Source of the DNA: Actinomycetes bacterium
Lineage (GTDB): Bacteria > Actinomycetota > Actinomycetes > Nanopelagicales > Nanopelagicaceae
Assembly (NCBI GenBank): GCA_014190175.1
Contig: BJFZ01000004.1
Span: 1-64,000, forward strand
DNA: 64,000 nucleotides
Direction of reading: 5' to 3'
The notes beneath the pieces were generated by a model. The model searched no databases. It saw only the letters and a list, made by a program, of their open reading frames with translations, and was not told where the DNA came from. How positions within the stretch are numbered: position 1 is the first letter of the stretch; every line of letters begins with the position of its first letter. Positions 29,485 to 38,340 of this stretch are shown one piece after another. A program made the translations under genes and the position numbers.

Positions 29485-29844
29485 TTAATCCCACTCCAGC
29501 CCACCACGGCGCCAAACATAACCGTATGCAATAAATACTGTGGCGATAAAGATAAACATTTCAACAATTCCAAATAAGCCGAGTTGGTCAAATGAAACTG
29601 CCCATGGATAAAGGAAAACAATTTCAATATCAAAAATAATAAATAGCATTGCAGTCAAAAAGTATTTAACTGGGAATCTTCCACCACCCGCAGCTTGCGG
29701 TGTTGGCTCAATGCCACACTCGTATGCATCAATTTTTGAACGGTTGTAACGTCGTGGGCCCGAAATTGCTGCGGCAACTACTGAAAATGCTGCGAAGCCA
29801 AACCCCACGGCACCAATTGCAATAATCGGAAGGTAGGGATTCAT
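29485..29844 (-). CDS. nuoA: NADH-quinone oxidoreductase subunit A
   Basis: Three-span membrane subunit that begins the operon, 119 residues, with the conserved SKIDAYECGIEPTPQA loop containing the Cys near the quinone channel, and IFDIEIVFLYPWAV. I chose ATG 29844 over the GTG six bases earlier, because AAGGG then stands 7 nt away and the protein begins MNPYLPIIA, as in related NuoA proteins. The operon promoter should lie in the 140 bp between this start and menG, but I could not assign -35/-10 boxes with confidence. Confidence 0.95.
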   Translation of the reverse strand: MNPYLPIIAIGAVGFGFAAFSVVAAAISGPRRYNRSKIDAYECGIEPTPQAAGGGRFPVKYFLTAMLFIIFDIEIVFLYPWAVSFDQLGLFGIVEMFIFIATVFIAYGYVWRRGGLEWD

Positions 29845-29984
29845 CCACACGCCCTTCTGCTAAAAACGAAAAACCGCCAGCGATTTGACCTGATCTAATG
29901 CTCTTTCTTAATTCTAGAGGGGCAACTCCACCTAGATTTCCACAGCAAGTGTTACCTGCGTTACCTTTCTGCGGGTTTGGCTAA

Positions 29985-30680
29985 TTATTTTGGTTTTCTG
30001 GCCCGATGGATCGCCACAATCCCAAAAGTAAGGTTTTGCCATGAGGCGCTATCCCAACCAGCTGCACTGATTTGAGCGGCGAGCGCACTTTGATCCGGCC
30101 AAGCCTGGATCGACTCAGCTAGATATATATAAGCCTCGGGGTTGGATGAGCTCCGCCGGGCGATTGCCGGTAAGGCCCGGATCAGATATTTGAGGTAGAG
30201 CGCCCGCAATGGGGCAAAAGTTGGATGTGAAAACTCACAGATCAGCAGAGATCCGCCGGGGGCGGTAACCCGAAGGGCTTCAACTAACGCTGCCTTGGGA
30301 TCGGCGACATTCCGTAAACCAAAAGAGATCGTGGTCAGATCAAAGGAGTTCTCCCTGAAGGGCAAAGCCAGGGCATCTCCGGCGATGAAGGGCAGATTTG
30401 GGTGCCTTTTTCGGCCAACTTTGAGCATGCCGAGTGAGAAATCCACTGGAATTGCAACTGCGCCGGCAGCCACCAAAGGGGCGGTAGAGCTTCCGGTCCC
30501 AGCCGCCAAATCCAAAATCAGCATCCCGGGCTTTGGTTCAATTGAGCCACTTACTGCCCCGCGCCAGGCTTTGGTCTGTCCCAAACTCAAAATATCGTTG
30601 ACGATGTCATAACGGCGGGCAACACCATCAAACATCTTGGCAATATCAAATGGAACTTTATTGAGGTTCGGGCCGGCCAT
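29985..30680 (-). CDS. menG: Demethylmenaquinone methyltransferase (MenG/UbiE)
   Basis: SAM-dependent C-methyltransferase for the last step of menaquinone synthesis. Motifs are LILDLAAGTGSSTAPLVAAG (SAM-binding) and TTISFGLRNVADPKAALVEA, the UbiE/MenG signature; the N-terminal VARRYDIVNDILSLGQ is typical. At 231 residues it is normal. It lies upstream of nuoA on the same strand and divergent from bioY, with 63 bp between starts. No Shine-Dalgarno is visible; TAAAGA, lacking the last T of a TANNNT box, ends 7 nt before the ATG. Confidence 0.93.
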   Translation of the reverse strand: MAGPNLNKVPFDIAKMFDGVARRYDIVNDILSLGQTKAWRGAVSGSIEPKPGMLILDLAAGTGSSTAPLVAAGAVAIPVDFSLGMLKVGRKRHPNLPFIAGDALALPFRENSFDLTTISFGLRNVADPKAALVEALRVTAPGGSLLICEFSHPTFAPLRALYLKYLIRALPAIARRSSSNPEAYIYLAESIQAWPDQSALAAQISAAGWDSASWQNLTFGIVAIHRARKPK

Positions 30681-30743
30681 GCGTATATCTTTACCCGGTA
30701 ATGCTTTTTATGCCAATTCAATAACAAGCCAAAAGGATGAACC

Positions 30744-31337
30744 ATGACCACGCTTCCGATTGCACCACTCACTCTGAGAGCTGCGCTTTTCCCTCGTGCA
30801 AACTCACTTACTAATTCATTACTGGCATTAGGCGGTGCCGGCTTTTTGGCAGTCATGGCCCAAATCGCAATTCCTGTTCCGGGATCACCAGTTCCAGTTA
30901 CTGGCCAAACTCTTGGCGTACTTTTAATCGGCGCAAGTTATGGTCCGGCGTTAAGCATTTCTACCGTCGCACTTTATTTAGCAATCGGTGCTGCAGGTGC
31001 TCCGATTTTTTCAAATGGCGGATCAGGTTTCGCGAAATTAGTAGGACCAACTGGCGGCTACCTAGCTGGAATGGTTTTAACTGCTCTGGTTCTTGGTTAT
31101 CTAGCAAATAAAAAATGGGATGCTCGTTTTCGTACCGCGTTACCAGCAATGTTAATTGGTGAAGTTTTAACTTTTATTCCTGGATTAATTTGGTTGCAAC
31201 ATGCCACTGGCCAAAATTGGTCTTGGACCATTAGCAAAGGCTTCACTCCATTCATACTCGGCGAAGCAATAAAACTTTCACTTGCTGCTGTAACTCTTCC
31301 AGCGATTTGGAAAGTTGTGGATAAACGTCGTTCGTGA
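30744..31337 (+). CDS. bioY: Biotin transporter BioY
   Basis: Substrate-binding membrane component (S-component) of the ECF-type biotin importer, 197 residues with about six spans. Family marks are AQIAIPVPGSPVPVTGQTLG near the N-terminus and LVGPTGGYLAGM in the middle. No BioM/BioN ATPase module is nearby, so it may work alone or with a shared energiser. AAGGATG precedes the ATG. Its stop overlaps the menF start by 4 nt (GTGA), which ties biotin uptake and menaquinone synthesis to one transcript. I saw no biotin-regulator palindrome in the 63-bp upstream gap. Confidence 0.93.
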   Translation: MTTLPIAPLTLRAALFPRANSLTNSLLALGGAGFLAVMAQIAIPVPGSPVPVTGQTLGVLLIGASYGPALSISTVALYLAIGAAGAPIFSNGGSGFAKLVGPTGGYLAGMVLTALVLGYLANKKWDARFRTALPAMLIGEVLTFIPGLIWLQHATGQNWSWTISKGFTPFILGEAIKLSLAAVTLPAIWKVVDKRRS

Positions 31338-32605
31338 ATTCAATACCGGTAAAAACAATTGAGATAAGTCACGGACTGGACTTACTAAAACTTCTGCCTG
31401 AAACAAACTCATTGGCCTCATTGGCCTCATTGGCCTGGATTCGCGGCGGAGATGGCGTGATTGGCATCGGCGAATTTGATCGGTTTGAAGTTAGTGGTGG
31501 AAACTCCAGTGGAAACGACCAAGATAGATTTGATCAGATGCGTGCATGGTGGCAGGCAAAATTAGCAAAATTTATTGTTAATGATGAATTACACCTATCT
31601 GGAACTGGGCCAATCGCTTTTATTTCTGCCTCATTTGACCCTGCCGAAAAAAGTGTTGTGGTGATTCCAAAGATTATTATTGGCCAACGAAATGGTAAAA
31701 GTTGGTTAACTTGGATTGGAGATCTTCCGAAACCTGAAGTTGTCGAATATCCAAAACCAGAAGCCCCATTGAATTTATCTTGGGCAGGTGGTGGATTAGA
31801 GCCTCATCTCTGGGAAAGCATTGTTTCTAAAGCAGTAGCAAGAATTACAGCTGGAGAGTTAGATAAAGTTGTTTTAGCTAGAGATTTAACTGCACATTCG
31901 GATCTACCATTTGATGCCCGCCACATTATGCTCAAATTAGCCGAAAAGTATTCGGCGACTTGGATTTTTCATATTGATGGTCTAGTAGGTGCAACTCCAG
32001 AGTTATTACTAAGACTGAATAAAGGTTTAGTAACTTCGCGGGTTCTTGCTGGAACTATTCAGCGCACTGGAGATGATGAACACGATTTAGCTCTAGCTGG
32101 TTCGTTGGCAAGATCTTCAAAAGATTTGGAAGAACATAAATTTGCAGTTCAATCTGTCACTCAATCACTAATGCCATTTTGTTTATCAACAAATATTCCA
32201 GAATCACCTTTTGTGCTTCACTTACCAAATGTCATGCACTTGGCTACTGATGTAACTGGTGTAATCAGCGATTCATTAACACCGGCTGACCTTTTTGCCT
32301 TAGCCGGAACCCTCCATCCATCAGCGGCAGTTTGTGGAACCCCGAGAGAGATTGCAAAAAAAGTTATTACCGAACTTGAAGGCATCTCACGTGGGCGATA
32401 CGCCGGTCCAGTCGGTTGGATTGATTCACGAGGTGAAGGAGAATTAGGAATTGCGCTTAGATGTGCGCAAATTGATCAAAACAATCAAAAACAGATTCGA
32501 CTTTTTGCTGGATGTGGAATCGTTGCCGGTTCGGATCCAAAAAAAGAGTATGCCGAAAGCCAAGCAAAACTTCTTCCAATACGTGAAGCGTTGGAAAGTT
32601 ACTAA
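31334..32605 (+). CDS. menF: Isochorismate synthase MenF
   Basis: Chorismate-binding enzyme that converts chorismate to isochorismate, the committed step to menaquinone. The C-terminal chorismate-binding fold is intact: KVVLARDL, GATPELLLR, LAGTIQRTGDDEHDLALA, LHPSAAVCGTPREIA, RGRYAGPVGWIDSRGEGELG and RLFAGCGIVAGSDPKKEYAE. The start is a GTG overlapping the bioY stop. Near the N-terminus (about residues 26-34) a 27-bp tandem repeat encodes Ser-Leu-Ala three times. It is convergent with menD. A siderophore-type isochorismate synthase is the alternative, made unlikely by the neighbouring men genes. Confidence 0.92.
   Translation: MNSIPVKTIEISHGLDLLKLLPETNSLASLASLAWIRGGDGVIGIGEFDRFEVSGGNSSGNDQDRFDQMRAWWQAKLAKFIVNDELHLSGTGPIAFISASFDPAEKSVVVIPKIIIGQRNGKSWLTWIGDLPKPEVVEYPKPEAPLNLSWAGGGLEPHLWESIVSKAVARITAGELDKVVLARDLTAHSDLPFDARHIMLKLAEKYSATWIFHIDGLVGATPELLLRLNKGLVTSRVLAGTIQRTGDDEHDLALAGSLARSSKDLEEHKFAVQSVTQSLMPFCLSTNIPESPFVLHLPNVMHLATDVTGVISDSLTPADLFALAGTLHPSAAVCGTPREIAKKVITELEGISRGRYAGPVGWIDSRGEGELGIALRCAQIDQNNQKQIRLFAGCGIVAGSDPKKEYAESQAKLLPIREALESY
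31410..31436. repeat. 3 x 9-bp in-frame tandem repeat in menF
   Basis: CATTGGCCT occurs three times without mismatch and encodes a Ser-Leu-Ala triplicate near the MenF N-terminus, outside the conserved catalytic domain. Confidence 0.92.
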
Positions 32606-32625
32606 ATTAATTTAATTACTCTAAA

Positions 32626-34233
32626 TCAATCTAAATCACTTGAAATCTGCTTTAGTAATTTGGCATTACTTTCACGATCGGGCATCAGCGCAACTATGAC
32701 TCGAATTCCCTTTGTATCGCGAGCGATCTGTGCTCCCAGTGCGTCAAGGGTTCGAACTTCAATAGCCGGAATTCCATAACTTTCGGCAACTTTTGCAATT
32801 GATCTTCCGTGCGGGGTGCCGAAAATTCTTTCAAATCCAACAACACCATTTTGAGGCAAGGTAGAAAAAATTCCTCCACCATCATTTGAAATAACCAAAA
32901 TAATCAAATCTGGCTGAACTTCCTCAGGACCTAACAACAATCCATTTATGTCATGCAGGAATGCTAGGTCTCCGATTACCGCAAAAGTTTTTCTACGATT
33001 AAGTGCAATTCCTATTACGGTAGAAATGTTTCCATCGATTCCGGCTAATCCACGATTTGCAAAAGTTTCTAAATCTGCTCTAGGTGTTGCAAAACTTTCG
33101 ATATCGCGAATCGGTCGTGATGAAGCAACAAAAAGTGTACTATTTTTAGGTAATTGTGAAACAAATTCATTAACTACTGTTGGCTCACTCCAACTCTTTA
33201 GGTAATTTGAAATTTTGCTGTGTAGCTCACCTGATGATTCATTAAATAATTTAATCCACTCTGAATCAATTTTTTGCTGATCAACTTCAGGAAGTGCTAG
33301 GTGAATCTCATCGCCACTTCTGGCGGTATCTATTTCTCCAATTCGCGAATCAACGATTATTTTAAAATCTGCCAACTCTAAGTATGAATTCAACGATCGA
33401 GATAAAGTCAATCTGCCAATCACCATAGCAATTTTTGGTTTTAGCAATTCACGGCGTTCTGAATTACCCACTAACAAAGAAGCGTGTGGAATTACCTTAC
33501 TGCTGGAGAGTGGATCTTCACTCAAAATCGGCCAGCCTAATTTCTCAGCTAAAAGTTCGATCTCCACCATTGAAATCTCTGCTCGATCATGGCCTACCAA
33601 AATCACACCATGGGTTTCATAACTCCCGATTGGGCGTGGCAGCGGTTCCAGCTTTTCTTCAACTTCTGTTATCCCAACCGATAGTGGTTCGACCCATTCC
33701 AATTCGCCTATAAGCGGCTCTTCAAATTGCAGATTTAAATGAATCGGGCCACTTGCATTTAATGCCGCTGATATTTCACCCCGCCATTTCGCAATCTGCC
33801 CTACCTCTGGCTTTGTAGGTGCAAAAATATCTAACGAAACATTTACAGCCGCACCAAAAATACCCACTTGAGTTGTTGTTTGATTTGCCCCGGTGCGACG
33901 AAGCCGTGCCGGTCTATCCGCTGTTATTGCAATCAACTTTATGGCGCTGTGATGAGCTTCCAGAATTGCTGGATGGAAATTTGCCACAGCACTTCCGCTG
34001 GTACAAATTACTACTGCGGGCGACTTTGTCGCCTTAGAAATTCCAAGCGCTAAGAATGCAGCACTTCTCTCATCAATTCGCGTATGAAATTTAACTCTGC
34101 CAGCTTGGTATGCGCGGAAAAATGCCATAGTGATCGGTGCATTTCGTGATCCAGGTGCGATAACAACTTCCTTAACACCATTTAAAATTAATTGATCAAC
34201 AATAACTTCTGCTAAAACCGAGGTTGGATTCAT
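32626..34233 (-). CDS. menD: 2-succinyl-5-enolpyruvyl-6-hydroxy-3-cyclohexene-1-carboxylate synthase MenD
   Basis: Thiamine diphosphate enzyme that adds succinyl semialdehyde (from 2-oxoglutarate) to isochorismate. The N-terminal block VIAPGSRNAPITMAFFRA, the ERSAAFLALGISKAT stretch with the catalytic Glu and the C-terminal ThDP/Mg motif (SNDGGGIFSTLPQ) are clear, and 535 residues is normal. It is last in the menB-menC-menD operon; its ATG overlaps the menC stop by 4 nt. Confidence 0.95.
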   Translation of the reverse strand: MNPTSVLAEVIVDQLILNGVKEVVIAPGSRNAPITMAFFRAYQAGRVKFHTRIDERSAAFLALGISKATKSPAVVICTSGSAVANFHPAILEAHHSAIKLIAITADRPARLRRTGANQTTTQVGIFGAAVNVSLDIFAPTKPEVGQIAKWRGEISAALNASGPIHLNLQFEEPLIGELEWVEPLSVGITEVEEKLEPLPRPIGSYETHGVILVGHDRAEISMVEIELLAEKLGWPILSEDPLSSSKVIPHASLLVGNSERRELLKPKIAMVIGRLTLSRSLNSYLELADFKIIVDSRIGEIDTARSGDEIHLALPEVDQQKIDSEWIKLFNESSGELHSKISNYLKSWSEPTVVNEFVSQLPKNSTLFVASSRPIRDIESFATPRADLETFANRGLAGIDGNISTVIGIALNRRKTFAVIGDLAFLHDINGLLLGPEEVQPDLIILVISNDGGGIFSTLPQNGVVGFERIFGTPHGRSIAKVAESYGIPAIEVRTLDALGAQIARDTKGIRVIVALMPDRESNAKLLKQISSDLD

Positions 34234-35195
34234 AATGATCCCAAATTATAAATATCAGTGATTCTCTGGTGCCACCATTTTTTTCGAGAGTCACTAACAG
34301 AATATTTTTTTAATTTACCTACATCAACATTTGCTTTTTCTACTTTAATTTTTCCATCTACTGGAAGAAGTGGATTAATCACAACATCTCCCTCAAGTAA
34401 AGCTACAGTTCCCAATCCAAATGGTAGTGGTGATTCATTTTTCTTTGGAAGTTGAGCGGCAAGTGCTACCCCTGCTGAAATACCGACGCTACTTTCCAGC
34501 GCGCTAGATACCACAATCGGAATTGATACTTTTTCTATGAGTTGCAAACACGAAGATATTCCCCCCAAGGGTGCCACCTTTATGATTAGAACATCAGCAA
34601 CTTTTAAAATCTCTTCTAGATTGCCACCATTTCTTAAATTCTCATCAATTGCAATTTTTAGTGGAAAAGTTAATTCATTTTTAAGTTTCTCATTTTCGGC
34701 TAACGTCAGACAAGGTTGCTCAACGTAATCTAGTGAACTTCTAAACTCTTTGTTTAAACTTTCTAAGAAGGTTTTGGCTTCGGCAACGCTCCACACTCCA
34801 TTCGCATCTAATCGAATCTGTGCTCCAGCGTTAATTCGAAAAACTTCTCTAATTCGCTCTAAATCTTCTTTGGTACCGACTTTGATTTTAACTGTATTGC
34901 ATCCTGGGAACCAGGAGAGAACTTCTGCTACCTGCTCTATTTCTACCGCAGGTAAAGTCGCATTTACCGCAATAAAATCTAGACCGTTACTTTCAAAAGG
35001 AGTTACAGCAGATTCAATTGCACTTTTTAGCCAATGCTTAGCCGCTTTTGCTTCGTACTCTAGAAATGGCGAGAACTCCCCCCAATTAGTATCGCCTTCG
35101 ATCAATGCAATTTCACGAAATTCAACACCACGGAAATTTGTTTTTGTCGGAATAGAAACAATGTGAGTGCGTTCAAGCACTTCCTTTAGTTGCAT
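34230..35195 (-). CDS. menC: o-Succinylbenzoate synthase MenC
   Basis: Enolase superfamily dehydratase that aromatises SHCHC to o-succinylbenzoate. Catalytic and metal residues can be read in order: TVKIKVGTKED (Lys), RLDANGVWS (Asp), DYVEQPC (Glu), KIAIDENLR (Asp/Glu) and LIIKVAPLGG (Lys). At 321 residues it is the short actinobacterial form. It follows menB by 5 bp and overlaps menD by 4 nt. The step between MenD and MenC (MenH) is not encoded in the window. Confidence 0.92.
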   Translation of the reverse strand: MQLKEVLERTHIVSIPTKTNFRGVEFREIALIEGDTNWGEFSPFLEYEAKAAKHWLKSAIESAVTPFESNGLDFIAVNATLPAVEIEQVAEVLSWFPGCNTVKIKVGTKEDLERIREVFRINAGAQIRLDANGVWSVAEAKTFLESLNKEFRSSLDYVEQPCLTLAENEKLKNELTFPLKIAIDENLRNGGNLEEILKVADVLIIKVAPLGGISSCLQLIEKVSIPIVVSSALESSVGISAGVALAAQLPKKNESPLPFGLGTVALLEGDVVINPLLPVDGKIKVEKANVDVGKLKKYSVSDSRKKWWHQRITDIYNLGSL

Positions 35196-35200
35196 TTAAA

Positions 35201-36070
35201 TTATGGGCGCTTTGGGAAGCGACCAAAATCTGGAGGACGTTTCTCTTGAAATGCATTACGACCTTCTTGTCCTTCTTCAGTTAAATAGAAAAGCAAGGTT
35301 GCATCTCCAGCGAGTTGTTGCACGCCAGCTAATCCATCATCGGCAGCATTCAAGCCAGCTTTAAGTAAACGAAGTGCCATTGGTGAGTGTCGCAACATCT
35401 CACGTGCCCAAGAAACAGTTTCAGCTTCCAACTCTGCTACGGGTACAACTGTATTAACTAATCCCATTTCTAACGCTTCAGTTGCATCGTATTGACGACA
35501 CATAAACCAAATTTCGCGGGCTTTCTTTTGCCCAATGTGTGCAGCAAGAAGTCCCGCACCATAACCACCATCAAAAGATCCAACCATAGGGCCAGTTTGG
35601 CCAAACTTTGCATTATCGGCAGCAACTGTAATGTCACACACAACATGCAAGACATGACCTCCGCCAATTGCCCATCCGGCAACCATTGCAATCACTGGTT
35701 TAGGCAGACGTCTAATTTGAATTTGTAAATCTAAGACATTTAATCTTCCGATTCCTTTTTTGCCTAACTTATCTTCACCAAGGTATCCGTCATCACCGCG
35801 AACATTTATATCTCCACCAGAACAAAATGCTTCACTTCCAGCACCGGTGAAAATTACAACTCCAACTGAGTCGTCATCTCTTGCCATACTAAAAGCGTCT
35901 TGTAATTCAAAAAGAGTTTGCGGTCGAAATGCATTTCGCACTTCTGGTCGATTAATCGTGATTTTCGCAATGCCTTCTGCACTTTCGTAAGTGATATCTC
36001 CGAAAGACCCACTAGAAATCCATGCGGGAATCTGCCTGCTGCCAGGCTCGGCTTTTATGGGCTTGCTCAC
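35201..36070 (-). CDS. menB: 1,4-Dihydroxy-2-naphthoyl-CoA synthase MenB
   Basis: Crotonase-fold enzyme that cyclises o-succinylbenzoyl-CoA. Hallmarks are [30 protein letters not shown] and [17 protein letters not shown]. The frame extends to an ATG at 36127, but that would overlap the divergent menE. The GTG at 36070 gives [10 protein letters not shown], about 289 residues, close to family length. It has no Shine-Dalgarno, but TAGGCT ends 8 nt upstream, so leaderless initiation at this GTG is likely. First gene of menB-menC-menD. Confidence 0.94.
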   Translation of the reverse strand: MSKPIKAEPGSRQIPAWISSGSFGDITYESAEGIAKITINRPEVRNAFRPQTLFELQDAFSMARDDDSVGVVIFTGAGSEAFCSGGDINVRGDDGYLGEDKLGKKGIGRLNVLDLQIQIRRLPKPVIAMVAGWAIGGGHVLHVVCDITVAADNAKFGQTGPMVGSFDGGYGAGLLAAHIGQKKAREIWFMCRQYDATEALEMGLVNTVVPVAELEAETVSWAREMLRHSPMALRLLKAGLNAADDGLAGVQQLAGDATLLFYLTEEGQEGRNAFQEKRPPDFGRFPKRP

Positions 36071-36077
36071 AAGACGA

Positions 36078-36084
36078 TAGCCTA
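36078..36084. promoter_or_regulatory. Palindromic bidirectional -10 (TAGCCTA), menB/menE
   Basis: The same 7 bp read as TAGCCT on the plus strand (6 nt before the menE GTG at 36090) and TAGGCT on the minus strand (8 nt before the menB GTG at 36070). Both fit TANNNT at leaderless spacing, and the gap between the start codons is only 19 bp. Confidence 0.5.
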
Positions 36085-36089
36085 GAGGC

Positions 36090-37199
36090 GTGTTGCAAGT
36101 GAAGCGAGCCAATCTTTTTGACCCCATGCTCGCGCGTGAGCAGATTCACCAGGCGTTGGCTGGAACCGGCCCCACACTCCTGATCTCTTCAAGTGCAAAA
36201 TTTGCTCCTGAGAACGAGAGCTTCAAATCACTATTGAATGACCACTCGGAAAGTGCTGAAAAAATTGCGATCTTGATTGAAACAAGTGGGAGCAGTGGTA
36301 CTCCAAAATTGGTTGCCTTGAGCGCCCAAGCAATTCGCGAATCTGCAGAAATTACTAATCAATTTTTAGGTGCCGAGATTGGTGACCGATGGTCATTAAC
36401 TCTGCCACTAAATCATATTGCTGGTATTAATCAATTAACTCGCTCAATCAATTTGAATTCTCTTCCCGCTCCGGGAGATGGAGAAGGGGCGCAATTTATT
36501 TCTATAGTACCTACACAATTACATCGGGCTATCCAAAATAGAGATTCGCTATTTAACAACTTGCTTGCTGCTAAAAAAGTCTTGGTTGGTGGGGCGCCTA
36601 TTTCTGAAAAGTTAATTAGTGAAGCGCACGAATGTGGAATCGCAATTGTTACAAGTTATGGAATGACTGAAATGAGCGGTGGATGTATTTATAACTCACT
36701 ACCTCTTCCAGGAGTGGAGATGCGGATTGCTGTAAATGGCTTAATTAATCTAAAAGGTCCAATGATTGCTAACTCATATTTTGGTGATCAAGAATCAACG
36801 AGAAAACATTTTCAGGCAGGATGGTTTATTACTTCAGATATTGGTGAAATAGAAAATGATGAACTGAAAATTATTGGTCGAAGTGATGATTTAATAATTA
36901 GTGGTGGAGAGAAGATTTCAGCAATAAAAGTGGAAGCACTCATTCGTTCGCATTACCCAGATTTAGAAATCATTGTCATAGGAATATCGGATATTGAATG
37001 GGGGCAAGCATTAAGAGTTGTGGTTACCGGGGAAAAGCATGGGTTGACTCTGGCGCAGATTCGCGACATCGTAGGAGTCCAGATTGGACGTTTTGCAGCA
37101 CCTCGTTCACTTCTATATCTTGAAAAGATGCCAATGATCGGAATAGGTAAACCAGATTTAGTACTTTTAAGAAGTGCTCAAGCTACTGAGGAGATGTGA
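36090..37199 (+). CDS. menE: o-Succinylbenzoate-CoA ligase MenE (short form)
   Basis: AMP-forming acyl-CoA ligase activating o-succinylbenzoate. The ATP-binding loop is [17 protein letters not shown] (about 58-74), followed by [15 protein letters not shown] and the hinge/C-domain motif TSDIGEIE and [18 protein letters not shown]. At 369 residues it lacks most of the usual N-terminal region, as actinobacterial MenE proteins do. The start is ambiguous: GTG 36090 fits a leaderless mRNA (TAGCCT 6 nt before), while GTG 36099 has AGAGG about 10 nt upstream. It is 0 bp from menA. Confidence 0.93.
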   Translation: MLQVKRANLFDPMLAREQIHQALAGTGPTLLISSSAKFAPENESFKSLLNDHSESAEKIAILIETSGSSGTPKLVALSAQAIRESAEITNQFLGAEIGDRWSLTLPLNHIAGINQLTRSINLNSLPAPGDGEGAQFISIVPTQLHRAIQNRDSLFNNLLAAKKVLVGGAPISEKLISEAHECGIAIVTSYGMTEMSGGCIYNSLPLPGVEMRIAVNGLINLKGPMIANSYFGDQESTRKHFQAGWFITSDIGEIENDELKIIGRSDDLIISGGEKISAIKVEALIRSHYPDLEIIVIGISDIEWGQALRVVVTGEKHGLTLAQIRDIVGVQIGRFAAPRSLLYLEKMPMIGIGKPDLVLLRSAQATEEM

Positions 37200-38066
37200 G
37201 TGGCAAAAGCCAATGAGTGGATTCAAGGAGCAAGACCGAAAACTCTTCCGGCGGCAATTGCTCCGGTACTAGTTGGTACTGCGCTTGCATTTCCAAATCC
37301 AAATTATGTTAACGCACTTTTAGCCCTAATAGTTAGCCTGTCACTACAAATCGGCGTTAACTTTGCAAACGATTACTCAGATGGAATCAGAGGCACTGAC
37401 GCTGAACGTGTTGGCCCACTACGACTGGTGGGAAGTGGTTTGGCAAAAGCAAGTGCTGTTCGTAGCACCGCTTTTGGCTGCTTCTTAATTGCTGCAATTA
37501 CCGGCTTGTATCTCTCCTCGCGCTCCTCTTTGTGGTTAATTTTGATTGGTGCGCTAGCGATTGGCGCTGCTTGGGGATACACCGGAGGAAATAACCCATA
37601 CGGATATCGGGCATTAGGTGAAGTTTCAGTTTTCTTATTTTTTGGAGTGGTAGCGGTTCTTGGTACCTATTATGTGCAGAGTCAAAAAATTACTTTCCTA
37701 GCAATCTGTGCTTCTTTTCCTGTGGGAGCCTTTGCTTGTGCAATATTGGTAATGAATAATTTACGCGATCGCGCTAAAGATTTAGAAGTTGGAAAGCATA
37801 CGCTCGCTGTAGTCCTCGGTGATCGCCCAACTCGAATCCTTTATCTTTCACTACTGATGAGTGGGGGGTTGATTGGTGCACTTACTGCTATATCAAGACC
37901 GTGGGCGCTCTTAACTATTATTACTCTTCCGCTAAGTATTTCCTTAGCAGTAAAAGTCTTAAAAGGTGCAGGCGGACGAGATCTGATTCCGTTGCTTCAA
38001 CGTACGGCCTTGATCCAACTGCTCTTCGCATTTATATATTCGGTGGGACTGGCAATTAGTGCGTAA
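37200..38066 (+). CDS. menA: 1,4-Dihydroxy-2-naphthoate polyprenyltransferase MenA
   Basis: UbiA-family membrane enzyme that joins the polyprenyl chain to dihydroxynaphthoate. The first Asp-rich motif is NFANDYSDGIRGTDAERVG (about 54-72) and the second is MNNLRDRAKDLEVGKHTLAV; about eight spans in 288 residues. The start is GTG 37200, immediately after the menE stop, with GAGGAGATG as Shine-Dalgarno. The prenyl donor is presumably made by the polyprenyl synthase encoded downstream of nuoN. Confidence 0.95.
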   Translation: MAKANEWIQGARPKTLPAAIAPVLVGTALAFPNPNYVNALLALIVSLSLQIGVNFANDYSDGIRGTDAERVGPLRLVGSGLAKASAVRSTAFGCFLIAAITGLYLSSRSSLWLILIGALAIGAAWGYTGGNNPYGYRALGEVSVFLFFGVVAVLGTYYVQSQKITFLAICASFPVGAFACAILVMNNLRDRAKDLEVGKHTLAVVLGDRPTRILYLSLLMSGGLIGALTAISRPWALLTIITLPLSISLAVKVLKGAGGRDLIPLLQRTALIQLLFAFIYSVGLAISA

Positions 38067-38075
38067 GATGTACCC

Positions 38076-38333
38076 ATGACCCGCTTGCTTCCGTTATTTC
38101 TGATTTTGGCTGTCAGTATTTATGCATTTGTAGATTGTGCGCGCACCCCACAGGAATCAGTCCAGAAACTTCCAAAATGGGGTTGGATTCTGGCAATTTT
38201 AATTGCTCCTTTTGCAATAGGTGGCATCGCGTGGTTGTTATTGGGCAGAGCTCGTGGATTAGGTGGACCAAAAGGTGGACGCGGCAAAATTATTCCACCT
38301 GATGATGACCCAGATTTCTTAAGAAATCTCTAA
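38076..38333 (+). CDS. Small membrane protein with PLDc_N-type domain
   Basis: Protein of 85 residues with two hydrophobic helices (about 3-20 and 36-56) joined by VDCARTPQESVQKLPKWGW, the signature of the phospholipase D/nuclease N-terminal (PLDc_N) membrane domain, here without any catalytic part. The tail is charged and Gly-rich. It is 9 bp after menA, probably in the same transcript. Such proteins often lie near menA/ccs genes in actinobacteria; their function is unknown. Confidence 0.78.
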   Translation: MTRLLPLFLILAVSIYAFVDCARTPQESVQKLPKWGWILAILIAPFAIGGIAWLLLGRARGLGGPKGGRGKIIPPDDDPDFLRNL

Positions 38334-38340
38334 AAACTTT

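Noticed and set aside
35201..36127. MenB starting at ATG 36127
   Set aside because: Would overlap divergent menE and add about 19 residues with no counterpart in MenB; GTG 36070 has a well-placed TANNNT box.
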